The notes: generated from the sequence alone by a model not told the origin. 64,000 bases of DNA from Dermatemys mawii (GCA_007922305.1 ML677348.1:17375442-17439441); one strand, 5' to 3'. Positions 1 to 10,910 are shown, counted from the stretch's first letter. Translations and numbers: made by a program.

Positions 1-192
1 TGTAAGTGTAGTCACTCACTATAGCAATAGGAGGAGTTCCCCCATCACTGTAGTTAACCCATCTTCCCAAGAGGCAACAGCGAGGTCAAAGGAAGAATTA
101 GGTTAGATTAACTACATCTCTCCGGGGTTTGGATTTTTCATACCCCTGAGCATGTCATTGGGTCAGCTTAACTTTTTGTGTAGACTTGGTCT
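1..192 (+). mobile_element. MITE fragment of the TGTCTACAC family, cut by the window edge
   Basis: This is the right-hand part of a short non-autonomous DNA element. It closely parallels the copy at 30386-30672: both have an ACTCRCTA-like start, a CCATCRCTGT block, the AGAGGCAG block, and a right end of the form GTGTAG next to CCTAACT or CTTAACT. The left terminus lies outside the window. It encodes nothing. The superfamily is uncertain; the family is recognised by its TGTCTACACT-type ends seen elsewhere in this window. Confidence 0.6.
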
Positions 193-193
193 A

Positions 194-558
194 GGTCAAA
201 TTACGAAGGATGAATATTAACAACAAATACTGTTGTTATAATTTATTAGAAAGGCCAAGGCACAGGCCAAGATTAAACTATCTAGGGACATAAAAGTTAA
301 CAAGAAAACGCCTTATAAATACATGAGAAGCAAGAAGACAGTTTGGGTAAGCTCATTACTCAGTGAGAGAGGAAAGACATCAGAAAATGTAACAGTGGCC
401 AAAATGTTAAATGCCTTTCATTTCAGTTTTCACCAGAAAGGTTAGCAGTAATTGGAGACTGAACATCAGTGTAAATGGGTAGGATCTGACGCTAAAATAG
501 GAAAAGAACAAATTAGTTGTCTTCAAGTCAGAAGGACCTAATGAAATACATCCTGCTC
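194..558 (+). mobile_element. CR1 LINE fragment, region between endonuclease and reverse transcriptase
   Basis: The segment aligns by eye with 9866-10245 of the larger CR1 copy. Shared landmarks are GGTCAAATTAC, GCCAAGGCACA, AGGGACATAAAAG, AACAAGAAAA, the TACAAATACAT-like block and ACTCAGTGAG. It is 5' and 3' truncated and carries many stops and small indels, so it is a dead copy. CR1 ORF2 normally encodes an apurinic-type endonuclease and a reverse transcriptase; neither catalytic domain is present here. No target duplication is visible. Confidence 0.8.
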
Positions 559-2550
559 CTTCAATTGTATTTACACAGGTTGACCCTTGTGCCCAGTCAG
601 AATCACTTTTAAGTCAATGGCTATCCATACAAGTGCAAGAGTCTGTCTGCAGACCCAACTGCAAGGTCAAAGTGTCAGCACGCAGATGGGACTCCAAACA
701 GTTCTCCCTTCTCCTTGGACCAGATCTAAATTTTTATTAGCAACCAACTACCTCTCTAGGAACACAGAATAAAGTACCATGTACATTTGGTTTCCAGAAG
801 TGCCCACCTTAAAATTCTCCCTAGGTATACATACATAGCTGCTGCAAAATAGATTACAACCCAGATTTTAAACACTGAGCATTAATGACACAACTGTTAA
901 TTGAAATGACTAAACTCTACACATTTCAAGTTTCTTGGAAGAATGTTATAATGTTGATCATTTTTAATCTAGCTACTATATAGAGAGAGACACTGTTATC
1001 CTGGACTTTTTATATAACTTGCAGATTCTTTTTGTGGTATATATTCCTTCACACAGGAAAAATTTACCTCTAAATGAGCATGCAAAGGTCAATTGATTTC
1101 AGGAGAGCAATTCCTGATGGCACTTGCAGGACAGAAATAATTAGACCCCTTGTTAGCTAAGTCCCAAGGTCAAGTCATCAAATATGACTGATTACATTTT
1201 CTAATGGTTGCTCTGCCCTCATTAAAAAGCATTCAAGTATTCAGAACTGCCTCTGATCAGGACATTCAAAACCTGTTCTGATGGCTCCTGAGAAGCAGAA
1301 ATGTATTCTCTAATCTTTAACCACATAAACAATAGATAACCACTTGTAAATGGTTTCAAATTGATTTCAGGTGGCTTCAGAGAAAAGCAATTTCTATAAT
1401 AGATTAACCTTTTAATTAAAGAATATTAAGGATATTATCAAGTGCAGAAATTGCACTAAAGCTGAAAATTATACTTTGTTTACATTCATTTATGGTAATG
1501 TAACTGATCTATTCCCAGGTCATTATTCATATATTTATCACCTTTTCTGCATTTGATGAAGATACCGTAACCCTAACTGTGGTGTTTTTTTTTAATTTTT
1601 AGCATGCGTAGCTCTTTACAGAATGATGATCAGGGGACTGACAAAGATCAAGATCTTCTTTGGAGTGGATTTTTAGAGAAGGAGCATTGTCTCTAGAAGA
1701 ACACAAAGGACAGTCTCTTTACTCTAGTACCAGCTCCCAAACAAGTCTTATTTACAAGACACTGAGATGGTTAAAAATTAGTATTATTGCTCTGAGGTCA
1801 TTTCCATAGCTTCCAAAATATAAAATAATGTAAAACAAACTTAATCAGGGGAAATTATGAGTTTTAAAGACTAGCTAGACTACAGAGATTTTTTTGCTTG
1901 AGAAAAGCTTAGACTACAGAGAAGTTATTTTTCATGTATTTAGCATTTGCCATGTAACCGCATGATAGGATTTTGTGGTAAGACTGTGCATCAAATTTAT
2001 AACAGAAGTGTAATTATACTGCAACTACTATGTACTTTCCTCAGAGGAGCCCAACTTATGTGCCATTAGAGTTTGTGTGTGAATTTCAAACCCAAGCTGC
2101 AAGTGTGATATTTAGTTCCTGATTACCAGCACCTTGAAGTCTGAGGGTATTCAGATCTTCTATATTGAAGTTCCACTGCCAGTTGAAGGGAAGGAGTTGA
2201 TGGAGTTACCCCCTTGTGTAAATACTGCAAAGTCATCCCTACTGGAGTTGACCTACCTGTCCCTAGGGCTCAGAAAACACTTCTGAGGAGCAATGTTTTT
2301 GTCTTTGAAATGAACCAGGTTGTCTTGTGAACCCTCCTCCCCTACTCCCCACACACACTGTGTGAGAGGTCAACCACAAGTATTGTAGGTCTTCACTCCC
2401 ATCCTCTCATTTCATTAATGTGCTGGACTAGCAATACACTCCATATATATATCAGGATCTGAATATAAGTGTATCCAGCAATGTGCTTCTTGTCCAGTGT
2501 TTTTGCTATTTTCCTGGGCTATAGACATTAGAAAGCCCCTTTGTTTAAAT
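559..2550. other. Unrecognised A/T-rich stretch
   Basis: I see no gene, exon with credible splice context, or known repeat. The 61-codon ORF at 587-772 has no recognisable domain and looks like chance. A poly-T run lies near 1585-1600 and a short (TA)n tract at about 2443-2452. The sequence looks like ordinary vertebrate non-coding DNA. Confidence 0.6.
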
Positions 2551-3260
2551 GAATAGATAGAATCATAGGATCGCAGGACTGGAAGTGATCACGAGGGGTC
2601 ATCCAGTCCAGTCCCCTGCACTCATGCCAGGACCAAATAACATCTAGACCATCCCTGTTAGGTATCTGTCTGACCTGCCCTAAAAATTTCCAATAATGGA
2701 GATTCCACAACCTCCCTGGGCAATTTATTCCAGTGCTTAATCACCCTGACAGTGAGGAAGTTTTACCCAATGTCCAACCTAAACCCCACCCTTGCAGCAA
2801 TTGGCTTAAATTACAGCTTGTCCTATCCTCAGAGGTTAGGGAGGACAATGTTTCTCCTTCCTCCTTGTAACAACCTTTTATGTACTTGAAAACTGTTATG
2901 TTCCCTCTCAGTCTTCTCTTCTCCAAACTAAACAACCCCAGTTTTTTCAATCTTCCCTCACAGGTCATGTTTTCTAGACCTTTAATCATTTTTGTCACTC
3001 TTCTCTGGATTTTCTCCAGTTTGTTCACATCCTTCCTGAATGTAACTCCCAGAAGTGGGCACAATACTCCAGTTGAGGCCTAATCAGTGCAGAGTACAGG
3101 GGAAGAATTACTTCTCATGTCTTGCTTACAACACTCCTGCTAATACATCCCAGAATGACATTTGTTATTTTTGCAACTGTGTTACATTGTTGACTCATAT
3201 TTACTTTGTGATCCTCTATGACCCCCAGATCCCTTTCCACAGTACTCCTTCCTAGATACT
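2551..3260 (-). mobile_element. CR1 LINE, 3' end fragment, minus strand
   Basis: On the plus strand it begins with the reverse complement of the CR1 tail (AGAATCATAGGATCGCAGG), followed by the standard block GGTCATCCAGTCCAGTC. It then runs through the 3' UTR into the end of ORF2. It stops at about 3260, which is the 5' truncation point typical of CR1 inserts. The tail octamer is ATTCTATC/ATTCTATG-like. The copy is old, with many substitutions. Confidence 0.9.
2741..3064 (-). pseudogene. CR1 ORF2 C-terminal remnant
   Basis: The minus-strand frame reads KDVNKLEKIQRRVTKMIKGL, then a LEN-type block, then LKKLGLFSLEKRRLRG and FKYIKG. This is the conserved C-terminal signature of CR1 ORF2, downstream of the reverse transcriptase palm. 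There is no catalytic site in this segment. The reading frame is 107 codons long and starts at an internal Met, so the start is not biological. It lies wholly inside the CR1 fragment at 2551-3260 and is not a host gene. Confidence 0.85.
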
Positions 3261-3426
3261 GCGCTCTTCACCGCTTTTCTTTTTGACTGCAAGCATGCTG
3301 GTACAGAGGGTTTTCAAGGCAAAAGGGAAGTTTCTGTGGAAGACTTTTGTTCAGATATTGGCAGTCACTTCCTTCCAGTCTCCTCTTTCCCTCTCTGTCC
3401 CCCTGTCTAGCACAATCACATCAGGG

Positions 3427-3852
3427 AGCAACAAAGAGTCCTGTGGCACCTTATAGACTAACAGATGTATTAGAGCAGGGGTCGGCAATCTTTCAGAAGT
3501 GGTGTGCCGAGTCTTCATTTATTCACTCTAATTTAAGGTTTCGTGTGCCAGTAATACATTTTAACGGTTTTAGAAGGTCTCATTCTATAAGTCTATAATA
3601 CATAACTAAACTATTATTGTATGTAAATTAAAGAAGGTTTTTTAAATGTTTAAGAAACTTCACTTAAAATGGAAAGCCCCCCCAGTCCAGTGGCCAGGAC
3701 CCAGGTAGCATGAGTGCCACTGAAAATCAGTTTGTGTGCCACCTTTGGCACCCATGGCATAGGTTGCCTACCCCTGTTTTAGAACATAAGCTTTCGTGGG
3801 TGAATACCCACTTCATCGGATGCCTGCAGTGGAAATGACCAGAGGCCGGTAC
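3427..3852. repeat. SINE-like dispersed repeat, split by a hAT MITE
   Basis: The halves 3427-3475 and 3777-3852 rejoin into the reptile repeat with landmarks CAAAGAGTCCTGTGGCACC, AGACTAACAGA and AAGCTTTCGTGGGTGAAT. The same family occurs at 25320-25520, where its outer module (GACTAACACAGCTACC) is also present. I recognise it as abundant in turtles and crocodilians. Its class (tRNA-derived SINE versus another type) I cannot fix from sequence alone. This copy lacks the outer module. Confidence 0.7.
3476..3776. mobile_element. hAT-type MITE (CAGGGGTCGGCAA family), copy 1
   Basis: The element has terminal inverted repeats: CAGGGGTCGGCAATC at the left, and GGTTGCCTACCCCTG at the right, which reads CAGGGGTAGGCAACC in reverse. 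It is flanked by the 8-bp pair TATTAGAG / TTTTAGAA, six of eight matching, as expected for an old hAT insertion. It is 301 bp with no coding capacity, and it sits inside the SINE-like repeat at 3427-3852. A closely similar copy lies at 8786-9096. Confidence 0.85.
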
Positions 3853-4042
3853 AAATATGTAAGCAGGAATCAGGCTAGAGATAATGGGGTAATTAAAAAA
3901 AAAGTACAATGGACTCAGGATTCTGCTACCCTTACTCATTATTTCTGTTGGAGTTATAAGATAGGGTAGAGTGACAGAATCATTGCCAAAATGAGGGACA
4001 CCTGCACACAGCCTAATAAAAAACTTGAATAACTGATTGAAG

Positions 4043-4160
4043 TAGGGCAACTAGATGTCCCGATTTTATAAGGACAGTCCCAATATTCAGGGCTTTGTCT
4101 TATATAGGTGCTTATTACCCCCCACCCCGATTTTTCACACTTGCCATCTGGTCATCCTAG
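4043..4160. mobile_element. Short MITE with TAGGGTGACC-type ends, copy 1
   Basis: It starts TAGGGCAACTAGATGTCCCG and ends CATCTGGTCATCCTA, which are imperfect inverted repeats. Internal blocks CAGTCCCAATATTC, TCTTATATAGG, ATTACCCCCCACC and GATTTTTCACA match the cleaner copy at 28361-28488. It is about 117 bp with no coding capacity. The superfamily is not certain from this sequence. Confidence 0.75.
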
Positions 4161-5142
4161 ATAAACCAGAATAATGGCAGAGAGCACTTGCTGTGTGGGG
4201 GTGCTGAGCACCTTTTGTGAACTGAGAGCCCTTGACTCTCGATGAAATCAGATTCCAGTCCAAACATCAGAGATCACACTCTAACATGGGGTTGGCAGAC
4301 TAGGCAGCACTCTTGATATCTCTGCATGAAATAATGTGAACAGCACACACACACTCCCCACCGCTCCTTGCTGTTCTACAAGTTTAGAGAGAGAAGGGCA
4401 ATCTGTGAGATGCAACACAAATTAATTACAGGGGGATGCCCAGCATATAGATAATAGACCCAAGGACTGAGATACAGGAACAGGATATCAGAAAGACTGA
4501 CTTCAGAAAAAGCTATTACAATGGAGCTTTCTTGCCACCTAACTCTTATATTCACATCCTAAATGTGTCAGTAGCCTTTTTCTAGTATCTCAGGGTCTAT
4601 CTTCATACAGTAATTGGCTAGTGAATGTTACTTCACTGATGTTATCTGATTTTTGAGGTCTTGAAATTTCATCCACTTCCCAAGAAGACCCACTTTCAAC
4701 AGTTCGAGCTTTAATTTCTTCTACCCTTTCAATTCTTCACTTCCTCTCACCTTCTCTTCCTTTGAAGGAGAAAAATTAATGGACAGCTAATCCAAAGCTA
4801 CTGAACTCATTTTACCAGATGAAACACGGATGCAAACTATTTTTGTCTTTGGTAAAAATATCAGAATTGCTCCAATAGAAAAGTGAACTTTTCCGTGAAA
4901 CGTTCTTGTACAAGAATCCTTAAACAGCTCGCAGGAAGAAAAAAAAATGTCTATGGAAGTTGTTACCTGACTCATCTTAACAATGTGCCATTCCTTGATT
5001 AGTGTCATTCCATTGTAATGCAAGAATAAATTGTAATTTAAGTATTTATACACATACATCATTACACTGAAAACAAAATGAGGCTCTTAGACAATCATCG
5101 CTTTCTTTTGTCTCTAGACAGATATTTTCCTAAGTAAGGAAT
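4161..5142. other. Unrecognised stretch, no gene seen
   Basis: Mixed-composition DNA without a recognisable repeat boundary or conserved frame. The 91-codon minus-strand ORF at 4787-5062 has no domain I recognise and is treated as chance. Confidence 0.5.
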
Positions 5143-5236
5143 TTGGATAATCATAGAAATGTAGGATGTAAAGGGACCTCAACAGGTCAGCTAGTCCAGT
5201 CCCCTGCACTGAGACAGAACTAAGTATATATGTGCT
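5143..5236 (-). mobile_element. CR1-like 3' end fragment
   Basis: The reverse-complement CR1 tail module is present: ATCATAGAAATGTAGGAT, then AAGGGACCTCAACAGGTC, then TAGTCCAGTCCCCTGCACT. Only the last 90 bp or so of the element remain, a strong 5' truncation. Confidence 0.75.
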
Positions 5237-5463
5237 TCTTCTGAGATAGTCTTTAAACACAGCTTTGAGGACAAAGGTAGTGTGCTAACAAGCAAGGGAA
5301 ACCGAAAAATGAACAAATTCAATATCAATAAGCACTGTGTGAGGGAATGGAAAAAAATCCCAGAGGGACTTTTGGGATTAGTAGAGGAGTTACTCTGCCA
5401 CCATAGACCAAAAAGTTGTGAGTTTAATGAATATCCAAAGGCAAATTACATCATTCAGGAGAA

Positions 5464-5768
5464 AAGGTGGTCTTGTAGCAAATGCACTTGGCTGGACTTC
5501 AGGAGACCGGTGTACAGTTTCCAGCTCTGTTATTGACTTTCTCCTAGTCCTTCGACTAGTCATTTACCCTCGCTGCTCCTCATCTCTAAAATGTGGTATG
5601 AAGTTCTCTCTCATTCTTTATTTCCCTTGTCTATTTGATTTGCAAGCTGTTCAATCTAGGGACTGTCTCTTGCTGTGTGTGTGTAGCACAAAATAAAGTG
5701 GGGCCTGGGCTGAAAGTGAGCTGCGGCCTCTAGGTCCTGCTTTAACAAGTATTTAATAATAAAGAATT
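5464..5768 (+). mobile_element. MIR-like CORE-SINE with LINE-derived tail
   Basis: A tRNA-like head is followed by the CORE region: AGGAGACCGG, CCAGCTCTGTTATTGACTTT, then CTCATCTCTAAAATGTGG. The tail module has GCAAGCTGTTCAATCTAGGG, ACTGTCTCTTGCTGTGTGTG, and a reverse-of-L2-type end, GCCTCTAGGTCCTGCTTTAA, finishing in an AT-rich (TAATAA)-type run. It is nearly full length. Known role of the family: RNA polymerase III transcribed, moved by a partner LINE. Confidence 0.7.
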
Positions 5769-5954
5769 TTGAACTCTAATCATATAGATCTGATTTGATT
5801 AAGTGAGGATTTACTTCACATATCGGTGTAGGATGAAAACTCTCACACTTCAGGGCATGAACTAAATACCAACTGCATATGGGCAGGTGATTCCATTTCA
5901 GTTTTTTGAAGCATCTGATACTGGACACCATCAGACACAGGATATCAGACCAGA

Positions 5955-6622
5955 TAAGAACAGCCATACTGGGTCAGACCAAAGGTCCATCAAGCCCAGT
6001 ATCCTGTTCTCTGACAGTGGCCAATAGCAGCTGTCCCAAAGGGAATGAACAGACAAGTTATCATCAAGTGATCTATGCTCTGTCACCCAGTCCCAGCTTC
6101 TGGCAAACAGAGGCTAGGGGCACTATTCCTGCCCATCCTGGCTAATAGCCATTGATGGACTTATCCTCCATGAATCTATCTCGCTCCCTTTGGAACCACG
6201 TTATAGTATTGGCCTTCACAACGCCCTTTGGAAAGAAGTTCCAGAAGTTGACAGTGTAGTGCATGAAAAAATACTTATAAATATTTGTGTTTGTTTTAAA
6301 TACTTTTAAATACAAATACTTGTGTTTGTTTTAAACCTGCTACCTATTAATTTCATTTGGTGGCCCCTTGTTCTTGTATTATGAGATGGAGTAAATAACA
6401 CTTCCTTATTTACTTTCTCTATACCACTCATGATTTTATAGATCTCTATCATATCCCCCCTTAGTCACCTCTTTTCCAAGCTGAAAAGTCGCAGTTTTAT
6501 TAATTTCTCCTCATATGGAAGCCATTCTATGTCACTAATCGTTTTTGTTGCCCTTTCCTGAACCTTTTCCACTTGCAATATATCTTTTTTGAGATGGGGC
6601 GACCACATATGCACGCAGATAA
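5955..6622 (-). mobile_element. CR1 LINE, chelonian subfamily, 3' end fragment
   Basis: The plus strand starts ATAAGAACAGCCATACTGGG, the reverse complement of this subfamily's 3' terminus (same family as 45660-46422 and 54621-54980 on the plus strand). It continues through GACCAAAGGTCCATCAAGCC, GGCAAACAGAGGCTAGGGGC and TCATGATTTTATAGATCTCT to GGGCGACCACATATGCACG. The reverse complement encodes a decayed ORF2 C-terminus. A small tandem duplication (about 6270-6330, around TACAAATACTTGTGTTTGTT) is specific to this copy. It breaks off at about 6622. Confidence 0.9.
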
Positions 6623-6630
6623 ATGGCTTG

Positions 6631-6657
6631 TCTTATCCACTGTTATAGTGGATAAGA
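6631..6657. repeat. Short perfect inverted repeat next to the CR1 truncation point
   Basis: TCTTATCCACT and AGTGGATAAGA form an 11-bp perfect stem with a 5-base spacer, GTTAT. It begins about 10 bp past the point where CR1 homology ends. Confidence 0.8.
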
Positions 6658-7824
6658 TGTACAGTGTCCTAGATGTACAATTTATTTTTATCCCTTTTTT
6701 GACAACGCTTAGAAAAAAACATTGCTGATACATTCATGTGAACTTATGTATATGGTAATCAATGGAAAACAAGTATATACAGTAATTACTGATAATTTTC
6801 ATTATAATATTTGGTGTCTCAGTGTTTTCCAAGTGTGGGAGCTGCTGCCATTAAGATGTATTTCTTAAATGTGTGATGTATCAGTTAACAATTGATTCCA
6901 ATTAGCAGCTTAAAACAGGATTTTGATACAACTGCTGCAGAACAAACTAAGCTGTTGGCTGTCAGTCTGAGGTTACATCATGAATAGGCTTGGCAGAATT
7001 TGATTTTCACAGCTGGAAAAAATGATGGAATGGTCAAACAATTATTTAATGTCAGATGTTGAGATTCAAAAAGTTAAAGCTTCATAACCATTAAAACCCC
7101 CCACAAAATTGTAAACATATATAAAGTAAATATCCTTAATCAATCTGTGTTCTCAGATAGCATTCTTCTCACTTTGTCTGTAAACGCTGATCATCATTGA
7201 TACAATATTTTTCAGTCAGTTTGTGGGTGTATGGTTAAAGACATTTACTGATAAAAATCTAATCCTTCCCAGCCTAAACCATGAAACATCAAGATTACTG
7301 ACTATGCCACCATCAGAGTGACGATCCGAGACCAATATGAAAATATTAAAACACTAGAAAAAAGCGGATACCATACAGATGGTGCTTGTCTTGGTTGTCA
7401 AGATACTTACATTGAAAGAGTTAAGGGCAAAAGAACATAAGGGAAAAGAACGTCTTTAAATTATTTCACGATTGTAAATATGATTGTTACAGCTAACACA
7501 CAAACACCAGTGAGTTTTATTCTGTGGTATGCCATCCACTCCACTTTAGACATGGTATTATTATAGCATAACCACAAAATGCTTTAAATTCTTTCAGAAA
7601 CTAAAATGAAGAGAAACCTCAAGGGATCCAAACAGAAAAAGCATTAAAAAAGAATGGAATAATTGTTTTCTGCCTTGCCATCTAGAAACTGAATCAACTG
7701 GAATAAGACAACAAGAAGGCACATTTATAAAATGTAATAAAAAGCCTCTTTCTAGTGGGACAGTGATCATGTTTCATGAAGCAGATGAGTAGCAAAGTGC
7801 TGAGACTAGTTATGCACAGCAGTT
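6658..7824. other. A/T-rich stretch with a possible MITE end
   Basis: No gene is seen. Near 6984 the sequence TAGGCTTGGCAGAATTTGAT resembles the terminus of the hAT-like MITE at 22243-22651, but the following sequence does not clearly match, so only a terminal fragment or a related family is suggested. The rest is unrecognised. Confidence 0.4.
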
Positions 7825-7837
7825 TTGCACACCCAGA

Positions 7838-8455
7838 ACCGCTATGCTGCCCTGGTAACGAGTGAAGAGGACTCAGCCCCAAAGAATGAAGAGGAGAAGC
7901 TGTGTACCCCCAACGCTGGGAGGATCACAGTCACAGCCAGGAGGAAATGTAGGGTAGTGGTGATTGGAGACTCTTCTGAGGGGGAAGCAGGCACCCATTT
8001 GTCACCCTGACATGGCATCCCAGGAATTATGTTGCCTGCCAGGGGCCCATATCCAAGATGTTATGGAGGGATGGTCGAGGATCATCCAGCCCTCTGACTA
8101 CTACCCCATGCAACTCATCCAGGTGAGCACTAATGATACTGCGAGATATGACCCTCAGCAGATCAGAAGTGACTACAGGAGTCTGAGAGTAAGGGTGAAG
8201 AAGTTGGGAGCGCAGGCGGTGTTCTCTTCAGTACTTCCAGTCAAGAGTAGGTACCTCGGCAGAGACAGATGCATCCTGGAGGTGAATGCTTGGCTGCAAG
8301 GACGGTGTTGCGAAGAGGGCTTTGCTTCCTTGACCACAGGAAGCTGTTCCAGGAAGAAGGACTGCTAAGCAGAAATGGGGCCCACTTATTGAGGAAGCGG
8401 AAGAGCATATTTGACTACAGTCTGGCTAACTTCACAAGGAGGGCTTTAAACTAGG
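7838..8455 (+). pseudogene. CR1 ORF1 remnant with SGNH-esterase-like domain
   Basis: The frames read VVVIGDS near 7957-7977 (the block I GDS serine motif). After a frameshift come QVSTNDTARYDPQQIRSDYR (8120-8179) and VFSSVLPV, then after another frame change GLCFLDHRKLFQEEGLL and NGAHLLRKRK. CR1 ORF1 in amniotes carries such an esterase domain and is thought to act in the ribonucleoprotein with LINE RNA. In the usual family the third block reads GTND and the last block is DGVHLS-like. Here they are STND and NGAHLL, so the catalytic Asp is replaced by Asn. At least two frameshifts make it non-functional. Confidence 0.8.
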
Positions 8456-8785
8456 TTCAACGGAGGCAGGTGACCAAAGTCAAAAACATGGAGACCTGGG
8501 AGAAGGATCAAAATCTGAGGGTAGCATGGGCTGTTGCAGCAGAAATAAGGGAGAGACAAGACAGAACTGGGCGGGGGGCCCGCCCGCATGGATACTGATA
8601 CAGAACTGATATAAATCAGTATCTTAGATATTTGCATACTAATATGAGAAGTGTGGGGAATAAGCAGGAAGAACTCAAAATGCTAGTAAATAAAACACAA
8701 CTATGACATAGTTGGCATCATGGAGACTTGGTGAGATAATACACATAACTGGAATATTGATACAGAACAGAATTGATATTAATGA

Positions 8786-9096
8786 AAGGGATCGGCAACC
8801 TTTCAGAAGTGGTGTGCCGAATCTTTATTTATTCACTCTAATTGAAGGTTTCGCATGCTAGTAATACATTTTAATGTTTTAAGAAGGTTTCTTTCTACAA
8901 GTCTATAATATAGAACTAAACTATTGTTGTATGTAAAGTAAATAAGGTTTCTAAAATGTTTAAGAAGCTTCATTTAAAATTCAATTAAAATGCAGAGCCC
9001 CCCAGACCTGTGGCCAGGACCCAGGCAGTGTGAGTGCCACTGAAAATCAGCTCGTGTGCCGCCTTCGGCACCCGTGCCATATTTTGCCTACCCCTG
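8786..9096. mobile_element. hAT-type MITE (CAGGGGTCGGCAA family), copy 2
   Basis: It matches the copy at 3476-3776 along its length: ATCGGCAACCTTTCAGAAG, GTGTGCCGAATCTT, TATTCACTCTAATT, GTGGCCAGGACCCAGGCAG and GTGCCGCCTTCGGCACCC. It ends GCCTACCCCTG. The first base of the left end has mutated (A for C). It splits the endonuclease region of the surrounding CR1. I see no clear 8-bp duplication: the flanks ATTAATGA and GTATAGAA match poorly. Confidence 0.85.
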
Positions 9097-9653
9097 GTAT
9101 AGAAGGATATAGCATGCTTAGGAAGGACGGGCAGGGACAAAAAGGAGGTGGTGTTGCCTTATATATTAAAAATGTATACACTTGGACTGAGATAGAAATA
9201 AGAGACAGACATGTTGAAAGTCTCTGGGTAAGGATAAATGGGGTGAAAAACAAGGGTGATGTCATGGTAGGGGGTCTACTACTGACCACCAAACCAGGAA
9301 TAATCCAAAGAGCAAAACTTGGTGGTGATGAGGGACTTCAACTACTCAGACATCTGTTGGGAAAACAACATAACAGGGCACAGATTATCCAACAAGTTCT
9401 TGGAATGTATTGGAGACAATTTTTTATTTCAGAAGATGGAGAAAGCTACAAAGGGGAGGCTGTTCTAGATTTGATTTTGACAAATAGGGAGGAACTGGTT
9501 GAGAATTTGAAAGTGGAAGGCAACTTGGGTGAAAGTGACCATGAAATTGTGGAGTTCATGCTTCTAAGGAATGGTAGGAGGAAGAACAGCACAATAAAAA
9601 CAACGGATTTCCAGAAGGCAGACTTCAAGAAGGCAAACTCAGGGAGTTGGTAG
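9097..9653 (+). pseudogene. CR1 ORF2 endonuclease domain, C-terminal part
   Basis: A frame open for about 185 codons reads [36 protein letters not shown], then [16 protein letters not shown] and [13 protein letters not shown]. The SDH motif and the LTNREEL block are hallmarks of the apurinic-type endonuclease at the N-terminus of CR1 ORF2, which nicks target DNA for target-primed reverse transcription. The usual GDFN-DICW region is damaged here, reading as a GGDEG-type frame. The Met upstream of this frame lies in the hAT MITE and is not a real start. It ends at a stop after KKANSGSW. Confidence 0.85.
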
Positions 9654-10303
9654 GTAAAATCCCATGGGAAGCAAGTCTAAGGGGGAAAACAACTGAAGAC
9701 AGTTTGCAGGTTTTCAAAGAGACATTATTAAGGACACAACAGTAAACTATCCCACTGCATAGGAAAGATAGGAAGTACGGCAGGAGACCACCCTGTCTTA
9801 ACCTGGAGATCTTCAAAGATCTAAAACTAAAAAAAAAAAGAGTCCTACAAAAGTGGAAACTCGGTCAAATTACAAACAAAATTACACAAGTACGTAGGGA
9901 CAAAATTAGAAAAGCCAAGGCACAAAATGAGATCAAACTAGTTAGGGACATAAAAGGAAACAAGAAAACATTCTACAAATACATTAGAAGCAAGAGGAAG
10001 ACCAAGGACAGAGTAGGCCCGTTACTCAATGAGGAGGGAAAGATAATAATAGAAAATGTGGAAATGGCAGAGTTGCTTAATGATTTCTTTGTTTCGGTTT
10101 CCACGAAAAAGGTTGGTGGCGATTGGACATCCAACATAGTGAATGTCACTGAAAATGAGGTGGGATCAGAGTCCAAAAGAGGGAAAAAACAAGTCAAAAA
10201 TTATTTAGACAAGTTAGATGTCTTCAAATCACCAGGGCCTGATGAAATGCATCGTAGAATACTCGAGTTGACTGAGGAGATAACTGAGCCATTAGCAATT
10301 AAC
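9654..10303 (+). pseudogene. CR1 ORF2 linker before the reverse transcriptase
   Basis: After several stops the frame from 10058 reads [16 protein letters not shown] and later [20 protein letters not shown] then PLAI. This is the segment that leads into the reverse transcriptase fingers in CR1. The reading then diverges into unrelated sequence after about 10300-10316. It has no catalytic residues. Confidence 0.8.
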
Positions 10304-10316
10304 ATGGAAGACAAGA

Positions 10317-10910
10317 AGACCTCTCGAGGTATCTTCCAGTTTTATGATTCTATGAACAGCTGGTACCCCCATTTTCTAATGAAAGAACAAAAAAAAAGCA
10401 CTCCTCCCTGATCAAGAATTCCACCAATCAGAAGTACTTCAGATACAAAATACAAAGAGAGGCTTCCCGGCATAGACTATCAAAGCACCCAGGTCATGGG
10501 TAGCAGCGTTATGAACATCTGTTCTCAAACAAATCTATTAGCCTTATTTCAGCTTCTAAGAAATACGCGCAAAATGGTGCATCAGTTGTTTCTGTTCAGA
10601 TTTTATGGATATCATATACTGGAAAAGCAAACAAAGCACTGTCCAATTAACTGGACGTTTTTTCAGCAGCAGTTTAAATACGAATCTATCTGCACTAAAA
10701 AACACAGGTGAATTTGGCATGTGTGTCAAATGATGTTCGTGTGTCATGTTTGGCATTTCTAAGGTTTCAGAACTTGAGTGCAATTCATGGGTTCCACACA
10801 AGACACAAGGGTACAAATCTACCCATAGAGTTATGTTGTCGAGGACAGCCTTCAATAGTGTTGGCTCAATTCTGCAGTCCTTTAACTCCATCCTTTCCTA
10901 ACCAGTTTAT
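10317..10910. other. Spacer between the two opposed CR1 parts
   Basis: This is about 600 bp without a recognised repeat or gene. If the CR1 halves were separated by an inversion, it would be the original 3' flank of the element, now inverted. The minus-strand 111-codon ORF at 10556-10891 has no recognisable domain. Confidence 0.5.

Larger units (their letters stand above)
7825..10316 (+). mobile_element. CR1 LINE, 5' two-thirds (ORF1, endonuclease, linker), interrupted
   Basis: In order: an ORF1 remnant (7838-8455), an ORF2 endonuclease region (about 8630-9652, interrupted by a hAT MITE at 8786-9096), then the linker ending at the [13 protein letters not shown] block (10232-10270) and EEITEPLAI (to 10300). 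The element stops there, just before the reverse transcriptase fingers. This is unusual because CR1 copies normally lose the 5' end, not the 3' end. The missing 3' part may be the inverted piece at 10911-12300. All reading frames are broken. Confidence 0.9.

Noticed and set aside
8778..9104. An 8-bp target duplication for the hAT MITE at 8786-9096
   Set aside because: ATTAATGA and GTATAGAA match at only about half the positions; the call rests on family similarity instead.
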